Of a stretch of 64,000 bases of DNA, positions 12,414-23,999 are shown in pieces. The notes under the pieces are model-generated. The model had not been told where the DNA came from and did not search any database. It was given only the letters and a program-made list of their open reading frames with translations. The stretch is taken from positions 708,277,584 through 708,341,583 of the forward strand of contig CM062810.1 in NCBI GenBank assembly GCA_031772625.1. The letters are read 5' to 3'. The position numbers were made by a program, and so were the translations under genes. The DNA is from Pinus tabuliformis. Taxonomy: Eukaryota; Streptophyta; Pinopsida; Pinales; Pinaceae. Position 1 is the stretch's first letter. Each line of letters starts with the position of its first letter.

Positions 12414-15400
12414 GTTATTGATTATTTTGGTCATAGATTAAGCCCTTTCATTGGTTATTTGGATTTCAGGATGACAATTTATTTTGCAGTGCATGATTTT
12501 TGTTTTTTTTGATTTATGGTTTCAAATGAGCTCTGCTTTGAATCAGGTTATAAGGTTCAACATTGAGAAAGAAGATAATGTAAGAGATGTTTTTATTTCA
12601 GCGTAAGCGCTGTCCCAATTTTTCCATAGGTATGTTTGCTTGTTTGTTTGGTTTTCTTATCGTTTAGATATAACTAGAATGGTTGTATGGTTGTAGAGGT
12701 TGATTTTTTTCGGTCTTTTATTGCAGTCATTGCAGAGATGAGATGCCATGCTGGACGAGAGACAATTAAAAAAAGACTACAAACTACCAATCTGATTCAG
12801 CTAGATACACGTTTTATCATATTCTCGGTTGGTTATTCTAAATTAAACAAATAACCCTAGCGAACACCATATGTTTATAGGATTATCACCATAGATTATA
12901 TGATTATTCTCTTTAATGCAATTTTAAATTAAACCCAACACCTAGGTTATATGATTATTCTCTTTATTTCCAGTTTTCTATAAAATTAAGCAGCGCTCAA
13001 AATTGTTAATTAAAACTCTATTTCCCTGAAATTTCACTAAAGGAACTAGATGACAAGGAAAACAACTTTCCGCAAAAAAAGGAACTATATGACCAGGAAA
13101 ACAACTTTCCGCAAAAACCATATGATTATAGATGATTACATTGACCAGTTATGTAGGTGAATTAATGTCATGTACTATTTGAGTCAAATTTCATGTTGTT
13201 CCTTATTTTTGGGGATTGTTTTTATCAAGATTCCTTGATCTCAGTGATCCTTCAGTAGCCTGTACTCCTTCCTTAAGGCCACAAAATAGTTTTGGGTTTC
13301 TGTGTAATTAGTACTGGTCCGTGTGATCTTGGATTATGTTGTGCAAGTTTTTATTTCAGGTACATTAATTCTTAAAAGAAACTACCATTATAAAATTATC
13401 TTTGTACGGATTATTTATTCAGAGGTATAAATGTTAATCATTCATAGAGTCAAGAATGTTTTTTTTTGTTTTTTCACAAGTATAAATTTTTATATTTCTA
13501 AAAAGTTTTTAGTAATCTGATAAATGCTTTCATTTATCACATTACATGGATATTTGGATTTTAATTTAGAATTTTAGAGATTTATATATTCAAAATGTTA
13601 GTGTTGTTTTTTAGTAATGATTATCACATTAGTGATGTTTTTTAGCAATGATTATCACATTAGATTAGGTATTTGGATTTTAATTTAGAATTTTAGAGAC
13701 TATTATATCTTTCAAATGTTGGTGATGATTATAAAGTTGGATGGGATAATTAGAATTATTTAGAATTTTAGTGACTATTACATTATTCAGGTGTTTAAAA
13801 ATATGGTTAAAAATATGCAAATTATTTTATTTTTTAAAAGGAGATTTTAGTTTGAAATTTTTAAAACTTTACCATTTTTAAAAAAATTTATCTATTTGTA
13901 AGAATCATAGAGATGAACTATGAATATAAAATGTATAAATACTTTCTAAATCCATTTTGATCTCATACTTCCATTTTATATTTCTATGGCAAAGCTTATG
14001 TGAAATTCACAAAACCATTATAATATCATACTTAGGTTTTGTAATTTTATAACAGAGTGTATGAGAATCAAATAAAGTCTAGGGGGTTAAATAAGATGAT
14101 TTTTAGAGGTATATTTCAATATGTATTCAGATTAAGGGTATTGTGTGCTATGTTACAGGTGAGGTTCATGCAATGAAGCCCCCGTGATGGGAATTTAGAA
14201 ACCATAATAAAACATTTTCCCAATAACTTAAGCATAAAGACTATATTTTGGCCAAACTCACTCCCATATTAAGGAAAATAGAAAAAAATGCCTATCAAAT
14301 TGCATTATACTAGAGGACCATTTTAAAATATTGCAAATAAGGTCCACAAATCTGGCCAAAGCTTGCATAGTGCATATTCTACATAGTGATCATCCCAATT
14401 CAATTGGAGATGGAAGTTTTTCCCAAGTAGAAGAGAGTTGAAATTTACAGCTTCTCCTACAAGGTAATTTCAAATCCTCTTATAGGTGTTTTGCTTGAAA
14501 TCTTGTGAATAACCACAACAAATATATTTTCTCTTGTAATCAATGATATCCTTATTCTCCAATTTATAGACATGATGCAATATCAGTTTGTTTTTCTAGG
14601 TCTCCAAATAAATCTTTGAGCACCATTTCTTTGCAGATTTTTTCTAAAGGAAGAGTACAACCAATTAACTAAAAAAAGTATTCTTCAATTAACTAATTAA
14701 TTACAAAATTTTTGAAATAAAATAAAATAATTGATTTACTAATATAAAATTTTAATGTATAGACTAATGCTAACTCCAAGGCAACCTAATTATTATACAT
14801 TTAGTTTAGACAAATATAATAAGGGTGCAATTTAAGTAAATGATGTGTTTTAGGGTTAGAATTCAGAATTTTATCTCAAGATTGTGTATTTTCATAGTTT
14901 AAATTGTGTTTTTGAATGAATAAATGATTTTAACATCATAAAAAAAACCCAAGAGACCCTCAAATTGAGTAAATTACAGAGTTCAAACTTACAATTCCAA
15001 ACAATCTCTATCAAATTTTGAACAAAACCAACTAAAAAATAAATCACATTAATTAATCAAACAACTTTCTTTATTTTTTTTTTCACTTATTATTATTTTT
15101 TAAATAAGTATTTTTCTATTAAATTAATATCAGGCTATATAATATCAAAATCATTTTGCCAGAGTCTATTTCAAATTACATAAAATCTATTTTTTTTGGT
15201 AATGATTTGCCAAATTTAAAATAAGACAAACCACAAAAATTAGTATCTTTTGTCCTAACCTTTTGGATATATATTAAAACTTCATTTTATATAAGACAAT
15301 ATGCCATAATACTTCTAAATTCCAAATGAAATAAAAAATCAGAAATTAACCAAAATCATAAAAAACATGTGAAAATATCAATAATACTTGAAATGATTAT

Positions 15401-17631
15401 ATTAAATAAACTTCCGCCATTTATTGCTAAACTCCTCCCTCCAAACAATTTTTTCATATTTTTCCACCCAACAAAATAATTCTTCATTTTTTAGATATAT
15501 TTGTATTTTTCTTATTTTGGAAGTAAATTATCTCTCCATTTTACTTTTAAAATATCACTTTAAACTATCATAAAAACAAAACCCGCAAAAATATAAAAAT
15601 ATATGACATGGCAGCGTAAATTAAAACAGATGAGCAAAGGCACACCCTTCTTGACTCTCGCTGGCCAGGTCATCCTCTGCGAGAAACTCAGTATTTAATA
15701 ATTTATTAAAATTGTAATAATGATGGAATATTAAGAATCATTAATAAAAAAATTACAAACTTTATTCCAACATAAACACACACGCCCAGTTCCATTAAAG
15801 TTGGAAAAATAAAAACCATGCTTATCAAATATTTAAAACAGAGATCCATTGAAATTGAACTAGAAGTGGGATGTTGATGGCAAGCCCACTCCTCCTCCTC
15901 CCAAAAAGCTATCAGATCAGAGTGATTGTGACCGTTTGAAATGCAGAGTATATATCTCTGCATCGCATTGGCTTCCCTTCTTTTCTGTTCATCTTTGTTT
16001 CCTTTGTTGCATGGCCATTTTTGTGTTGTTTTTTTCAGGTTTTGATTTTAATGGATGCTCTTTCTGTTTGGTTCTTCTCCCATTCTGTTTGCGTCGTTTG
16101 CCCAGGCGATTTTATTTTATAGCTGCTATGTAGAGCAGAAGAATAGCTAGAGAAGAAATCCTCGTCATCCTTACGGTGGAGGAGCAGGTATGTCGAGCAA
16201 GTTTGTTTCTCTGTATATATACATTTTACTAATAATTTTGCACCGTAAACATCAGCCTATATGCATAGAACAGTTTTTATTCATTATTTCTATTTCACAG
16301 TGAGCAGTATACAGTGCTGTTGTTTTCTTTAATAGTTTTGACGTGCATAATAAATTTGCAACAGGTGGAAAAAAGGGTTAGCCATGGAGGGAGAATATGA
16401 AACGCGAAGCTTCGGTTTCTAATCTGTTTTGTGTTTTCTCATTTGTTTTTAATATCTGTTTATCCAATTTCAATCCGTCTGAGAAGCGTTGTTTATTTTG
16501 CAGTGAAACTGGGGAGATGAGACGTGCCAAATGATATTCGTACACTTTTCTGCCTCATCCATTGTATTTGGTAAGGAAAGTACCGATTTCTTTTTCAGTT
16601 TCTCAAAAAGAGGGATAACAATTGGTTACTCTGTCTGCAGGTGCAAATTCTGTCCCTCTATGTAGGCATGCGTGCGATCATTATCGGTATACTCTCTGCA
16701 CTTACAAATTCTGTCAATCCATGTTGGCACGCGTATTTCTGCGTCTATCTGCTTCATGTCCGTTGCCTTAATTATACAATGGACACAAGGATGTCGTAGG
16801 TAAAGGGCTAACATCATAGAAAATCAAGGTTAACATTGATTTATTCAATATTGCCCTTTGCCTTTGCTGTCTTTCAGGGCATATTTTATTTTATTTTATT
16901 TTGTTTCATAGAGCCGTCATAGTTGTTTTATTGTATTCTAAATACGGTACGACGTATCAAACAGAGGGAAAGAGAGGGCCTCCCACAACGAATTGAAGAT
17001 GACGACCTTATGTATGTTTTGGTTTATTTGAGCCGTGATTCAATATCTCTCTCTCCATTTTACAAATGGTTTTCGGTTGAACTGCAGAAGTAAATACGAA
17101 GAATACATGATGCCTCTAGTATTTTTCTCACTGAAATGAGGGAGAGGGCGGAGAGCACATGAGATCATTACATGAGGTATTTTCATTCTTTTTATGTGAA
17201 GTTGGCGCAGGTGCAGCCTTTTTCATACTATCCATTTAGGTAAAGCCGCTAACCCTGTCGAAGATGCGTTAACCTATAATGAGTCTTGCGAATTATTTGT
17301 AAAATAATCATTTAGAGATCTGTATCGCAAATTTGACTAAAAATGATTCTTGAAGCAATGTTAGCTGGAAGTTGCATAGAGGATTTAATGTAATTGTGTT
17401 AGTTGGGGGATATGGTTCTGTTGCAGGATGTACGGCAAAACAGAAGAACGACGAGTAGATATAAAATCCATTGGAGTGGAGGAGTTTGATAGATGATTTT
17501 CCTTGGTGGAGAGTAGAGTTTTATCTGTAAGAGTTGCTTCTTAGTTTTGGGGAGGTTAAACCTTTTTGAGTCAGATTTCCTACTCTCCAGGCTCTAGCTC
17601 AGCAGGTTTTCGAGTCAATTCGGGTTTCCAG

Positions 17632-17766
17632 GTTTGGATTTCGATTCAGATTCAGATTGCTGATGAAAATTTTGATTATTCTGTTCCCGAGGCTCCGGGT
17701 TTTGATGATTCCAATTCTAATTTAGACTCTGATAAAGATTCTGATGATTCTTATATCGAGGTTCAC
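17632..17766 (+). other. Acidic exon-like block, unit C (open)
   Basis: Lies within a 94-codon open frame (17566-17850). After IADENFDYSVPEAPGFDD it runs into an Asp/Ser/Lys tail ending DSDDSYIEV. Acceptor TTCCAG precedes it, but the donor side reads CAC/GTTATT instead of CAG/GT. No known domain. Confidence 0.3.
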
Positions 17767-18005
17767 GTTATTAAGCTTGCTTTGATGTGGCTTGTTCTGT
17801 TCCGGTTCCATTTTGTTTTAAGGAGCGATATAGAACATTCTGATGTATAGCTTATGTAGAAGTAAGCTCAGAATCAGACCTTTAGATAAATACTTCATTG
17901 ACATATCATAGACTTTGATGCAAACATGATGTAAAAGAAAAATATGAATATTTACTTTCTTTATTATATAATGAAAGCTGGTTTTTTTCCGTTCTGAGAA
18001 AAAGA
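17767..18005. other. Insertion private to unit C
   Basis: About 240 bp absent from A and B interrupts the segment between the acidic block and GATTAAGCCC. No clear terminal inverted repeats or target duplication seen. Origin unknown. Confidence 0.55.
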
Positions 18006-18530
18006 TTAAGCCCTTTTATTGATTATTGACTAAGCCTTTTTATTGATTATTTGGATTTCAGGATGACAATTTATTTGACCGCGCATGATTTTTGTTTTGT
18101 TTTGATTCATGGTTTCAAATGAGCTCTGCTTTGAAGCAGGTTATAAGGGTTCACCATTGGGAAGGAAGATAATCTAAGGAATGCTTTTATTTCAGCCTAC
18201 GAGCTGTCCTATTTTTCCCCCTAGGTGGGTTTGTTTGTTTGGTTTTCTTATCATTTATCATTTATATATAACTAGAATGGTTGCAGAGATTGATTCTTTT
18301 TCAATCTTTGCTCGCAGTCATTGCGGAGACGAGATAACATTCTGGAGAAGGAGAGACAATAAAGAATACGACCAAACTACCCGTCAGAATCAGGTAGATA
18401 CACATATTTTCATACTCTCTGTTGGTTATTCTTATAAAAAAAAAAAGCTAACCCTAGCTAACAACACAGGTTATATGATTATTCTCTTTATTGCTAGTTT
18501 TCTAGTAAATTAAGCTATGCTCAAAATTAT

Positions 18531-18610
18531 TATTAAGAATTTGTTTCACTGAAATTTCACTAAATAACAGTATTAAGAATTTGTTTCACTGAAATTTCAC
18601 TAAATAACAG
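18531..18610. repeat. 40-bp perfect-looking tandem duplication
   Basis: TATTAAGAATTTGTTTCACT through AAATAACAG occurs twice in immediate succession (18531 and 18571). Confidence 0.9.
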
Positions 18611-18883
18611 TGGTAGAAGCAACGTTTTCTAAAAATCAAATGATTGTAGATGATTACATTGGCCAACTATGTAAGTGCATTAATGTCATATACTACGTAT
18701 GTCGAATTTCATGTTGTTCCTTCATTTTTGGGGATTGTTTTCATCAAGATTCCTGATCCTTGAGTAGCATGTATTCCTTTTGAGCTACCAAAATTTCAAC
18801 ACTCGCTCTTAGTGAGGAAGGAATTTCCATTACACCTTGAAATCTCCAACTCCATGAAGTTCTTTTCATGCCCACAACTTCCT

Positions 18884-19027
18884 TGTTGGGAATCAAAATT
18901 GCCGTTAGACCAAAACCCGCAGGTGTTAGTCAACGAAACCCGCATTGCTAGAGATAAGGATCCACAAGAGGCGGTTAGTCCATGTCACGAAACACGCAGG
19001 GAGCATTGGTTTATCCAGTGTCCAACA
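18884..19027 (-). repeat. TRIM left LTR (3' LTR)
   Basis: On the plus strand it reads TGTTGGGAATC to GTGTCCAACA, giving TG..CA ends. Similar to 19094-19234 apart from substitutions and a 3-bp length difference. Confidence 0.9.
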
Positions 19028-19040
19028 ATCTCCCCCCAAC
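19028..19040 (-). promoter_or_regulatory. TRIM polypurine tract
   Basis: Minus strand GTTGGGGGGAGAT directly adjoins the start of the 3' LTR, the expected position of a plus-strand primer. Confidence 0.8.
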
Positions 19041-19079
19041 ACGAGGCGGGAATGTATTGAACCCCCGAGTTGTGACCAT

Positions 19080-19091
19080 GCTCTGATACCA
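19080..19091 (-). promoter_or_regulatory. TRIM primer-binding site (tRNA-iMet)
   Basis: Minus strand TGGTATCAGAGC, the classic plant PBS, two bases from the 5' LTR. Confidence 0.9.
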
Positions 19092-19093
19092 CT

Positions 19094-19234
19094 TGTTGGG
19101 AATCATGATTGCTGTTAGACCAAAACCCGCAGGTGTTAGTCAACGATTGCATCGTCAGAGATAAGGATCCATGAGAGGCGGTTAGTCCATGTCACAAAAC
19201 ACACGGGGAGCGTTGGTTTATCCAATGTCCAATG
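19094..19234 (-). repeat. TRIM right LTR (5' LTR)
   Basis: Plus-strand TGTTGGGAATC to GTCCAATG; the last bases are degraded relative to the CCAACA of the other LTR. Followed directly by the TTCCT target duplication. Confidence 0.85.
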
Positions 19235-19239
19235 TTCCT

Positions 19240-22044
19240 TGTATGAGCTATGACTTTCTGTTGCATGGCCACATTTGTCCTCACATGTGCCACGTCTTCT
19301 TTTGTACTTGGCCAAGATTTATCTTGCTTGGTGCATGACTGTCCTTGCATGCATCATGACTTTTCCTTGCATTATCCATGACCATCCTCGCATGGTCTAC
19401 GACTTTCCTTGAACCTCCATGAGTGTCCTCGCATGGTTCATGACTTTCCTTGCACGGGCTAAAAACTCCTCTCTCTTGCTCAAACCTAAAGGTTTAGACT
19501 TCCATTGGTTGGCTGACTTTCCTTTGTAGTTTCCCTATAAAGCTAGAGTTCGTATGAGCCAACAAAACCTCCACTGGCTCACTTTGCTTTCCCTCCCGGA
19601 AAGTGTTGTTTTTGAACTCGTGTCCTTCCAAAGTTAGTCTCGAGCTATGGTCGAACACTGGGTCTAATCCACTCTAGACCACACAATGCAACTCTACATG
19701 AGTCCTCATCCTCCTAGGTCAAATACCTCATCTGCACATGGTTACTCTATAGGATGTGAAATTCCACAACCCAATGAAGATACAATCTCACAATCAACTT
19801 TCCATCCACATAAAGCTACCTTGTCCATGCCAAAGCACCTTCTTTGCTAAACCTTTTGCTCTTTGTCTAGTAGTTTCACAACTCCCTTTTAAGCTGCTTC
19901 TTGTGCACATCTGATCCATGTGCTCTTCAAAGTAGCTCTAATTCCATGTTGAAATTTCCATGCCCTCAAGGTTTGGTATATGTCGTAGTTAGGAACACAA
20001 CACATTAGAGGAGCCCAACACAAAAGAACTTTGCACAAAGGAAATATAACATTAGTGAAACCAATAAAAGTACACAAGATTTATAGCCCAAACCTTGTTC
20101 CTTATTAGTCCATTAATAAGAGAATCATAGGGCTCCTGTACTAGGGATCATGGCCCTTCAGAAACCCTAATACAAACTAGTATACCCAGTATACAATAAA
20201 GTACAATTAGGGCTTGAGGTCTAATCCTTCAGACCCTCAACCTACCCATTAAATACAAAGACAAATAACTTGACTTACTTGTTGTAACGGTCCTTTTCCT
20301 TCAACCCTTTCTGTATTCTTTGTCCACTATCCCATGGCTGTCCTTTGCCTCCAATCTGCACACAATGATCAACTCCCTTTAGATCATTGTGTACTATTGT
20401 AGCTCTCAGGAACTTCACCCGTTAGTTTACTGAACATAACAACTAGCATACACCTTGCTTTCAACACTTTCCTCAGGTTGTTAGACCTTCTTTCTTCAAC
20501 CCTCTTGGTTGACCTCAGTAATCCTCAATTTCTTCTCCATTTTTGTTCTTGTCCTTAAGGCCCATGACCCTCTTGATCTGTCCTTCGACCCCTCTGATCT
20601 ATCCCTCATAATACTTGATCCGACCCTTGCTGTTATTCTAGGACGATCCAAACTTATTGAGGCTCTTGACCTCCTTCTACTAGATCTCAAATACAACAGC
20701 TTGAGGCTCTCGACCTCTCGCCTAAAGCCTCTTGATTAGTCTTGATGGCACTCGATATTCTTAGATCACCTTTGACCTCCCTTAAGAACACATAACTAAA
20801 TTCCTAAACCAACTCAATAATCCATTTACAATGAACAACAACCTCATTCATTGCCCTTGTTTCCCTTCCTATAACTCTGAGGCACCTCGACCCTCTGTTC
20901 ACAAGCCTAAGGCCTTTCGATCTCCTTCTAGGCCTGTGACCTAATTATAGAATAGCTTAACTCTTTTTCTTTATACCCTGGCCTTGCCTCTCCAAGGGCC
21001 TGAGGGCTCTTAACCCCCTACTATGCTTGCGACCTAGCCTCAGAATAGGCTTCGACCTTTCCTTAGCTCTTTGTCCACAACACAAACGCCTTTCGGCCTT
21101 CTTCTCTCAAACCTGAGGCCATTTGGCCTCCTTCTAGGGCTTTTTCCCTCTCTTTGAGCAAAAAACAAAATCTTGGCCTTATTCATCTTCAAACAACAAA
21201 CAATACTTAACTCGACAACCACTCCTTTTCTTCCAAATAACAAACATAATACTTGGCCTCTCCTAGAAGGCAAATGCTCGGCCTCCTTCTCTTAGACAAA
21301 AATATTCTAACCAACACAGAAACAAACCTCTAGCTCATCCTCTTCTAGCTATGGTTCTCTCTCTTAGGCTTGTTGTTCTCACCAAGATGGATTGCTATGA
21401 TGGATTGACCTCTCCATTGGTCTCCTCTTATTTATAATTTTCTGTTAGGTCATTTAGGGAACCCTTGGTCCTTTAGGGTTTTTCCCACCTAACCATTTAG
21501 TAATTAAATAGAATATAATATTCCTTTTCCTGGTTCCAAACCCACCACTTTGGGTTCAAAACCCCAACACTTGGGTAACTTTCTCACCACAAGGTTCTTT
21601 TTCATGTGTTTCCACCACTCGGAAATACCTTCCGAGCTACCCAAATTGTAGTAGACTACTTTTGATTGCATCATTGTTCCCTTGCTTTGCCTTAGTGGTT
21701 AGCTCCTGCTCCTAGTCCCCTGCTCCTAGTCTAGTGTAACCCTCCTTGTGGCCCTTCATTACACTATCTGGGGGGGCACAAATAGGAGGCCTTGATTAAT
21801 GTTGCCTGTCCATGATGATCCATAATTAGTAGCCCTTTCAGTGGCCATCTCTGCTCTTTCGTTTGATCACTTATTTCTAATATTCCTTGGTTTCCCTTGT
21901 GTGGCATTTCTTTGAGTAAGGGCTCAAAAACTTGGTCCTAAAAGGTTGATGTAGTTGAAAGAAAGTTAAAATCCTATGTAGCCACACCGAAAAAAAATGT
22001 TAGAAGGCAAAAGATCACTGGGACAAAATAAAAGTGCATGGACA
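19240..22044. other. Unassigned low-complexity, possibly LTR-derived region
   Basis: No gene recognised. 19260-19450 holds a degenerate repeat of phrases like ATGACTTTCCTTGCATGG. 20480-21300 is pyrimidine-rich with recurring GACCTC/AGGCCT phrases. A minus-strand TATAAATAAGAGG-like sequence lies near 21420-21440, which would suit an LTR promoter, but no paired LTR, PBS or TSD could be found. Short open frames here have no recognisable similarity. Confidence 0.5.
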
Positions 22045-22049
22045 AAAGC

Positions 22050-23663
22050 TGATCTGATAATGAGATCTAAGACAATGTTTAAGGTATTACAGACTCGTGC
22101 ATAGATATGCCTATGTTATTTTGTGCAATGGATCGATAAGATTGCGAAATACACAGGCAATGAAGCAGTAAAAGAAACATAATAGACAACACACACAAAC
22201 ACAACAAGTTTAATATGGAGTTCACCCAAAACTCCAGGGCTACATCTCTTAGTCCTGCCTTCAGTGGTGGCCTCTCTGCTATGGCTTCAGAAGCAGAGTT
22301 TTACAACAGTGTGAGCTCAATTTGAGTCTTAATACACAACATATACAACAACAAGAGTTTTGCTTGAACCCCTCAAGCCTCTCTGAGTACATAGACTCTC
22401 TCTATCACTCTCTGTCTCTGTCTTTGCTCTGTCTCAGCACTGCCTGCTCTGTTTGTTCTCTGTTTGTGGCTTTAAAGCCAATATGCGCTGACTGTTCATT
22501 TCCTCTTCTCGGGCTTTCTGGCTTCCAGCCTCTGTCCGCTCGAATCCCCCTTCTGGGCGTTAAATAATCATTGCTAATGTTTTTTAGGGGAGGTGGCCAC
22601 CTGTTCTGCAACGGAAGAGTCCATCTGGCCGTTGAAATCCCTGGAACAACCATTCTCTGTTTACACAGAGAAATGCCTTCAAACTTGGGAAAATCCGCCA
22701 CAACACAGTCTTTCTACCTTCAAATATTCATAAATCCACCTTAAGGTTGACTTTGCATCTCCACCGTTGATCTGGGAGATCCAGATCCAATGGTTATGGT
22801 TCATTTCGGGGGGCCCTTTCATACGGGGGTTAACCACCCGATGAGGGTGGTTTTCTATCCCCTCAGCCTGGACACGTGGCATCCAATGTATGGGCTCAGA
22901 CGGAGCCCGACCCGAACCTCTTACCGCTTTGTTCCTCCCAAAATCCCACTTGTTTCGTGGATTTCCTTTGCATTTTGAAAATACGTAAAAACACTAAAAA
23001 GCCCGTAAAAATGGCTTTGGGCAGATTTGAAATATTATTCATTTTCATTCCCAAACTCCTTCGGGTCCGGGTTTCATCTTATCGGCGTTTCCCTTCGCAT
23101 TTCGTTTAATAAACAAAACATGCAAAAATACATTAAAATTGACAATTGATGGATCTCAAATCTTATGAGATAGCGTTTATATTTCCATCGGGTTTGGCTA
23201 ATCGCATTGCATATATATATGTGCATATAGCCCCTCTCCATTGTGTTTGCCAATTGCGATATCGCGATGCGATTGATCGCAATCACATATCGCAATAACC
23301 CTGGGCTGTTTGGTGAGCGCTCTATTTGTATTTGCCGACTGCGATTCTGCGATGCAACGTGGGTTGTCGATCTACGCGCTTGATCGATGGTCCTCGTTGA
23401 CTCCGCTGATCGCCATCGCAAGTTTTATGTGGTGTGCTCCGATTTCCTCCGCCTGTCACCGCCGATTGGATCTGGATCGTTGATCGGCCAGATCCGACGA
23501 CCCCTATGCATTCACTGTTCAAGCCACCAATAACTCTGTTTTCTTGTGTTTTTCACCCCCTGATAGTGTTTTCCAATGTTTCTAAGGTTCTTCCCATGCG
23601 ATTGTTTTGACCTTTTGAATGATTTTTTAAGACTTAGAGAGTTCTTGGATCCATTTCGGATCA
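22050..23663 (-). repeat. Gypsy 3' LTR (left)
   Basis: Plus strand TGATCTGATAATGAG to CATTTCGGATCA. Lacks short pieces present in the right LTR (for example around 28968-28990 and the GTTTTTCGC.. duplication near 29840). Contains a CpG-rich GCGATATCGCGATGCG-type cluster at 23252-23300. The short open frames inside are LTR sequence, not genes. Confidence 0.93.
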
Positions 23664-23674
23664 CGCCTTCCCAC
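23664..23674 (-). promoter_or_regulatory. Gypsy polypurine tract
   Basis: Minus strand GTGGGAAGGCG immediately before the 3' LTR. Confidence 0.65.
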
Positions 23675-23760
23675 TGAAAAAGGCTTTTGGACCACCAAAA
23701 GTTGGTTTTTAAGCATCAATCAAGTGAGGATACGACTTCCTCACTTACCCAATCTCTATC

Positions 23761-23870
23761 CATTTTGCACTACTTGGTTTTTAACCTTTGAGTCCGATTC
23801 TAAGGTACTCAACATCTCCTCTGCGCGTGGTTCTCACCTTCCTGTCCAAAACTGTATCTTCCTGCAACTC
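23761..23870 (-). pseudogene. Chromodomain-like tail of the Gypsy polyprotein
   Basis: Downstream of integrase one minus-strand frame reads DTVLDRKVRTTRRGDVEYL.., then a stop, then a KPSSAKW-like end. The spacing of the basic run, EYL and terminal AKW resembles the C-terminal chromodomain that targets chromoviruses to heterochromatin. The match is weak and the frame carries a stop; it could instead be a family-specific tail. Confidence 0.45.
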
Positions 23871-23999
23871 ATTAAAGATATTCAGGCAACAAATCATCAA
23901 TAGAAGACAACTGACTTTGCTGTTTGGGATCTTCAATCAATGAAGGTTCAAATAGTCTCAAGTTCTCTGCATTAACTACTGAATAGATGTGCATTAACT

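Larger units (their letters stand above)
10138..15691 (+). repeat. Tandem unit B of the 5.5-kb segmental duplication
   Basis: Starts at TATTTAATAATTTATTAAAATTG (10138); the same junction recurs at 15692, a period of 5554 bp. Contains the best TATA box of the three copies, the same series of GT/AG-bounded blocks, and a complete AT-rich 3' part matching 7800-10137 of A. Frame-breaking differences include an acceptor changed to TTGCAA before the small ORF and frameshifts within the acidic block. A private ~55-bp duplication lies near 10800-10900. Like A, it encodes no recognisable protein. Confidence 0.8.
15692..18778 (+). repeat. Tandem unit C (3'-truncated) of the segmental duplication
   Basis: Matches the first ~3.1 kb of B and then stops abruptly near GTAGCATGTATTCCTTT, lacking the AT-rich tail. 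It has lost about 40 bp directly after TATATA (so the TATAAG context is gone), lost ~16 bp in the small ORF, and lacks the block around the 75-nt exon-like segment of A at 6070. It has gained about 240 bp at 17767-18005. It therefore looks like the most decayed copy of the transcription-unit part, though its acidic block is open. Confidence 0.8.
18884..19234 (-). mobile_element. TRIM-type miniature LTR retrotransposon
   Basis: A 351-bp element with two LTRs (18884-19027, 19094-19234) and an internal region of only 66 bp. Minus-strand internal region begins two bases after the right LTR with TGGTATCAGAGC, the primer site complementary to plant initiator tRNA-Met, and ends in a purine tract abutting the left LTR. 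The target duplication TTCCT flanks both sides (18879-18883, 19235-19239). It encodes nothing and would need enzymes from another element. Size and layout match terminal-repeat retrotransposons in miniature. The two LTRs differ at several sites, so the insertion is not recent. Confidence 0.9.

Noticed and set aside
18884-19234. Simple tandem duplication instead of a TRIM
   Set aside because: TG..CA ends, PBS, PPT and a perfect 5-bp TSD outside both repeats fit a retroelement and not a plain duplication.
22405-22701. 98-codon minus-strand ORF, also at 28631-28927
   Set aside because: Lies entirely inside the Gypsy LTRs; both copies are LTR sequence and resemble no protein.
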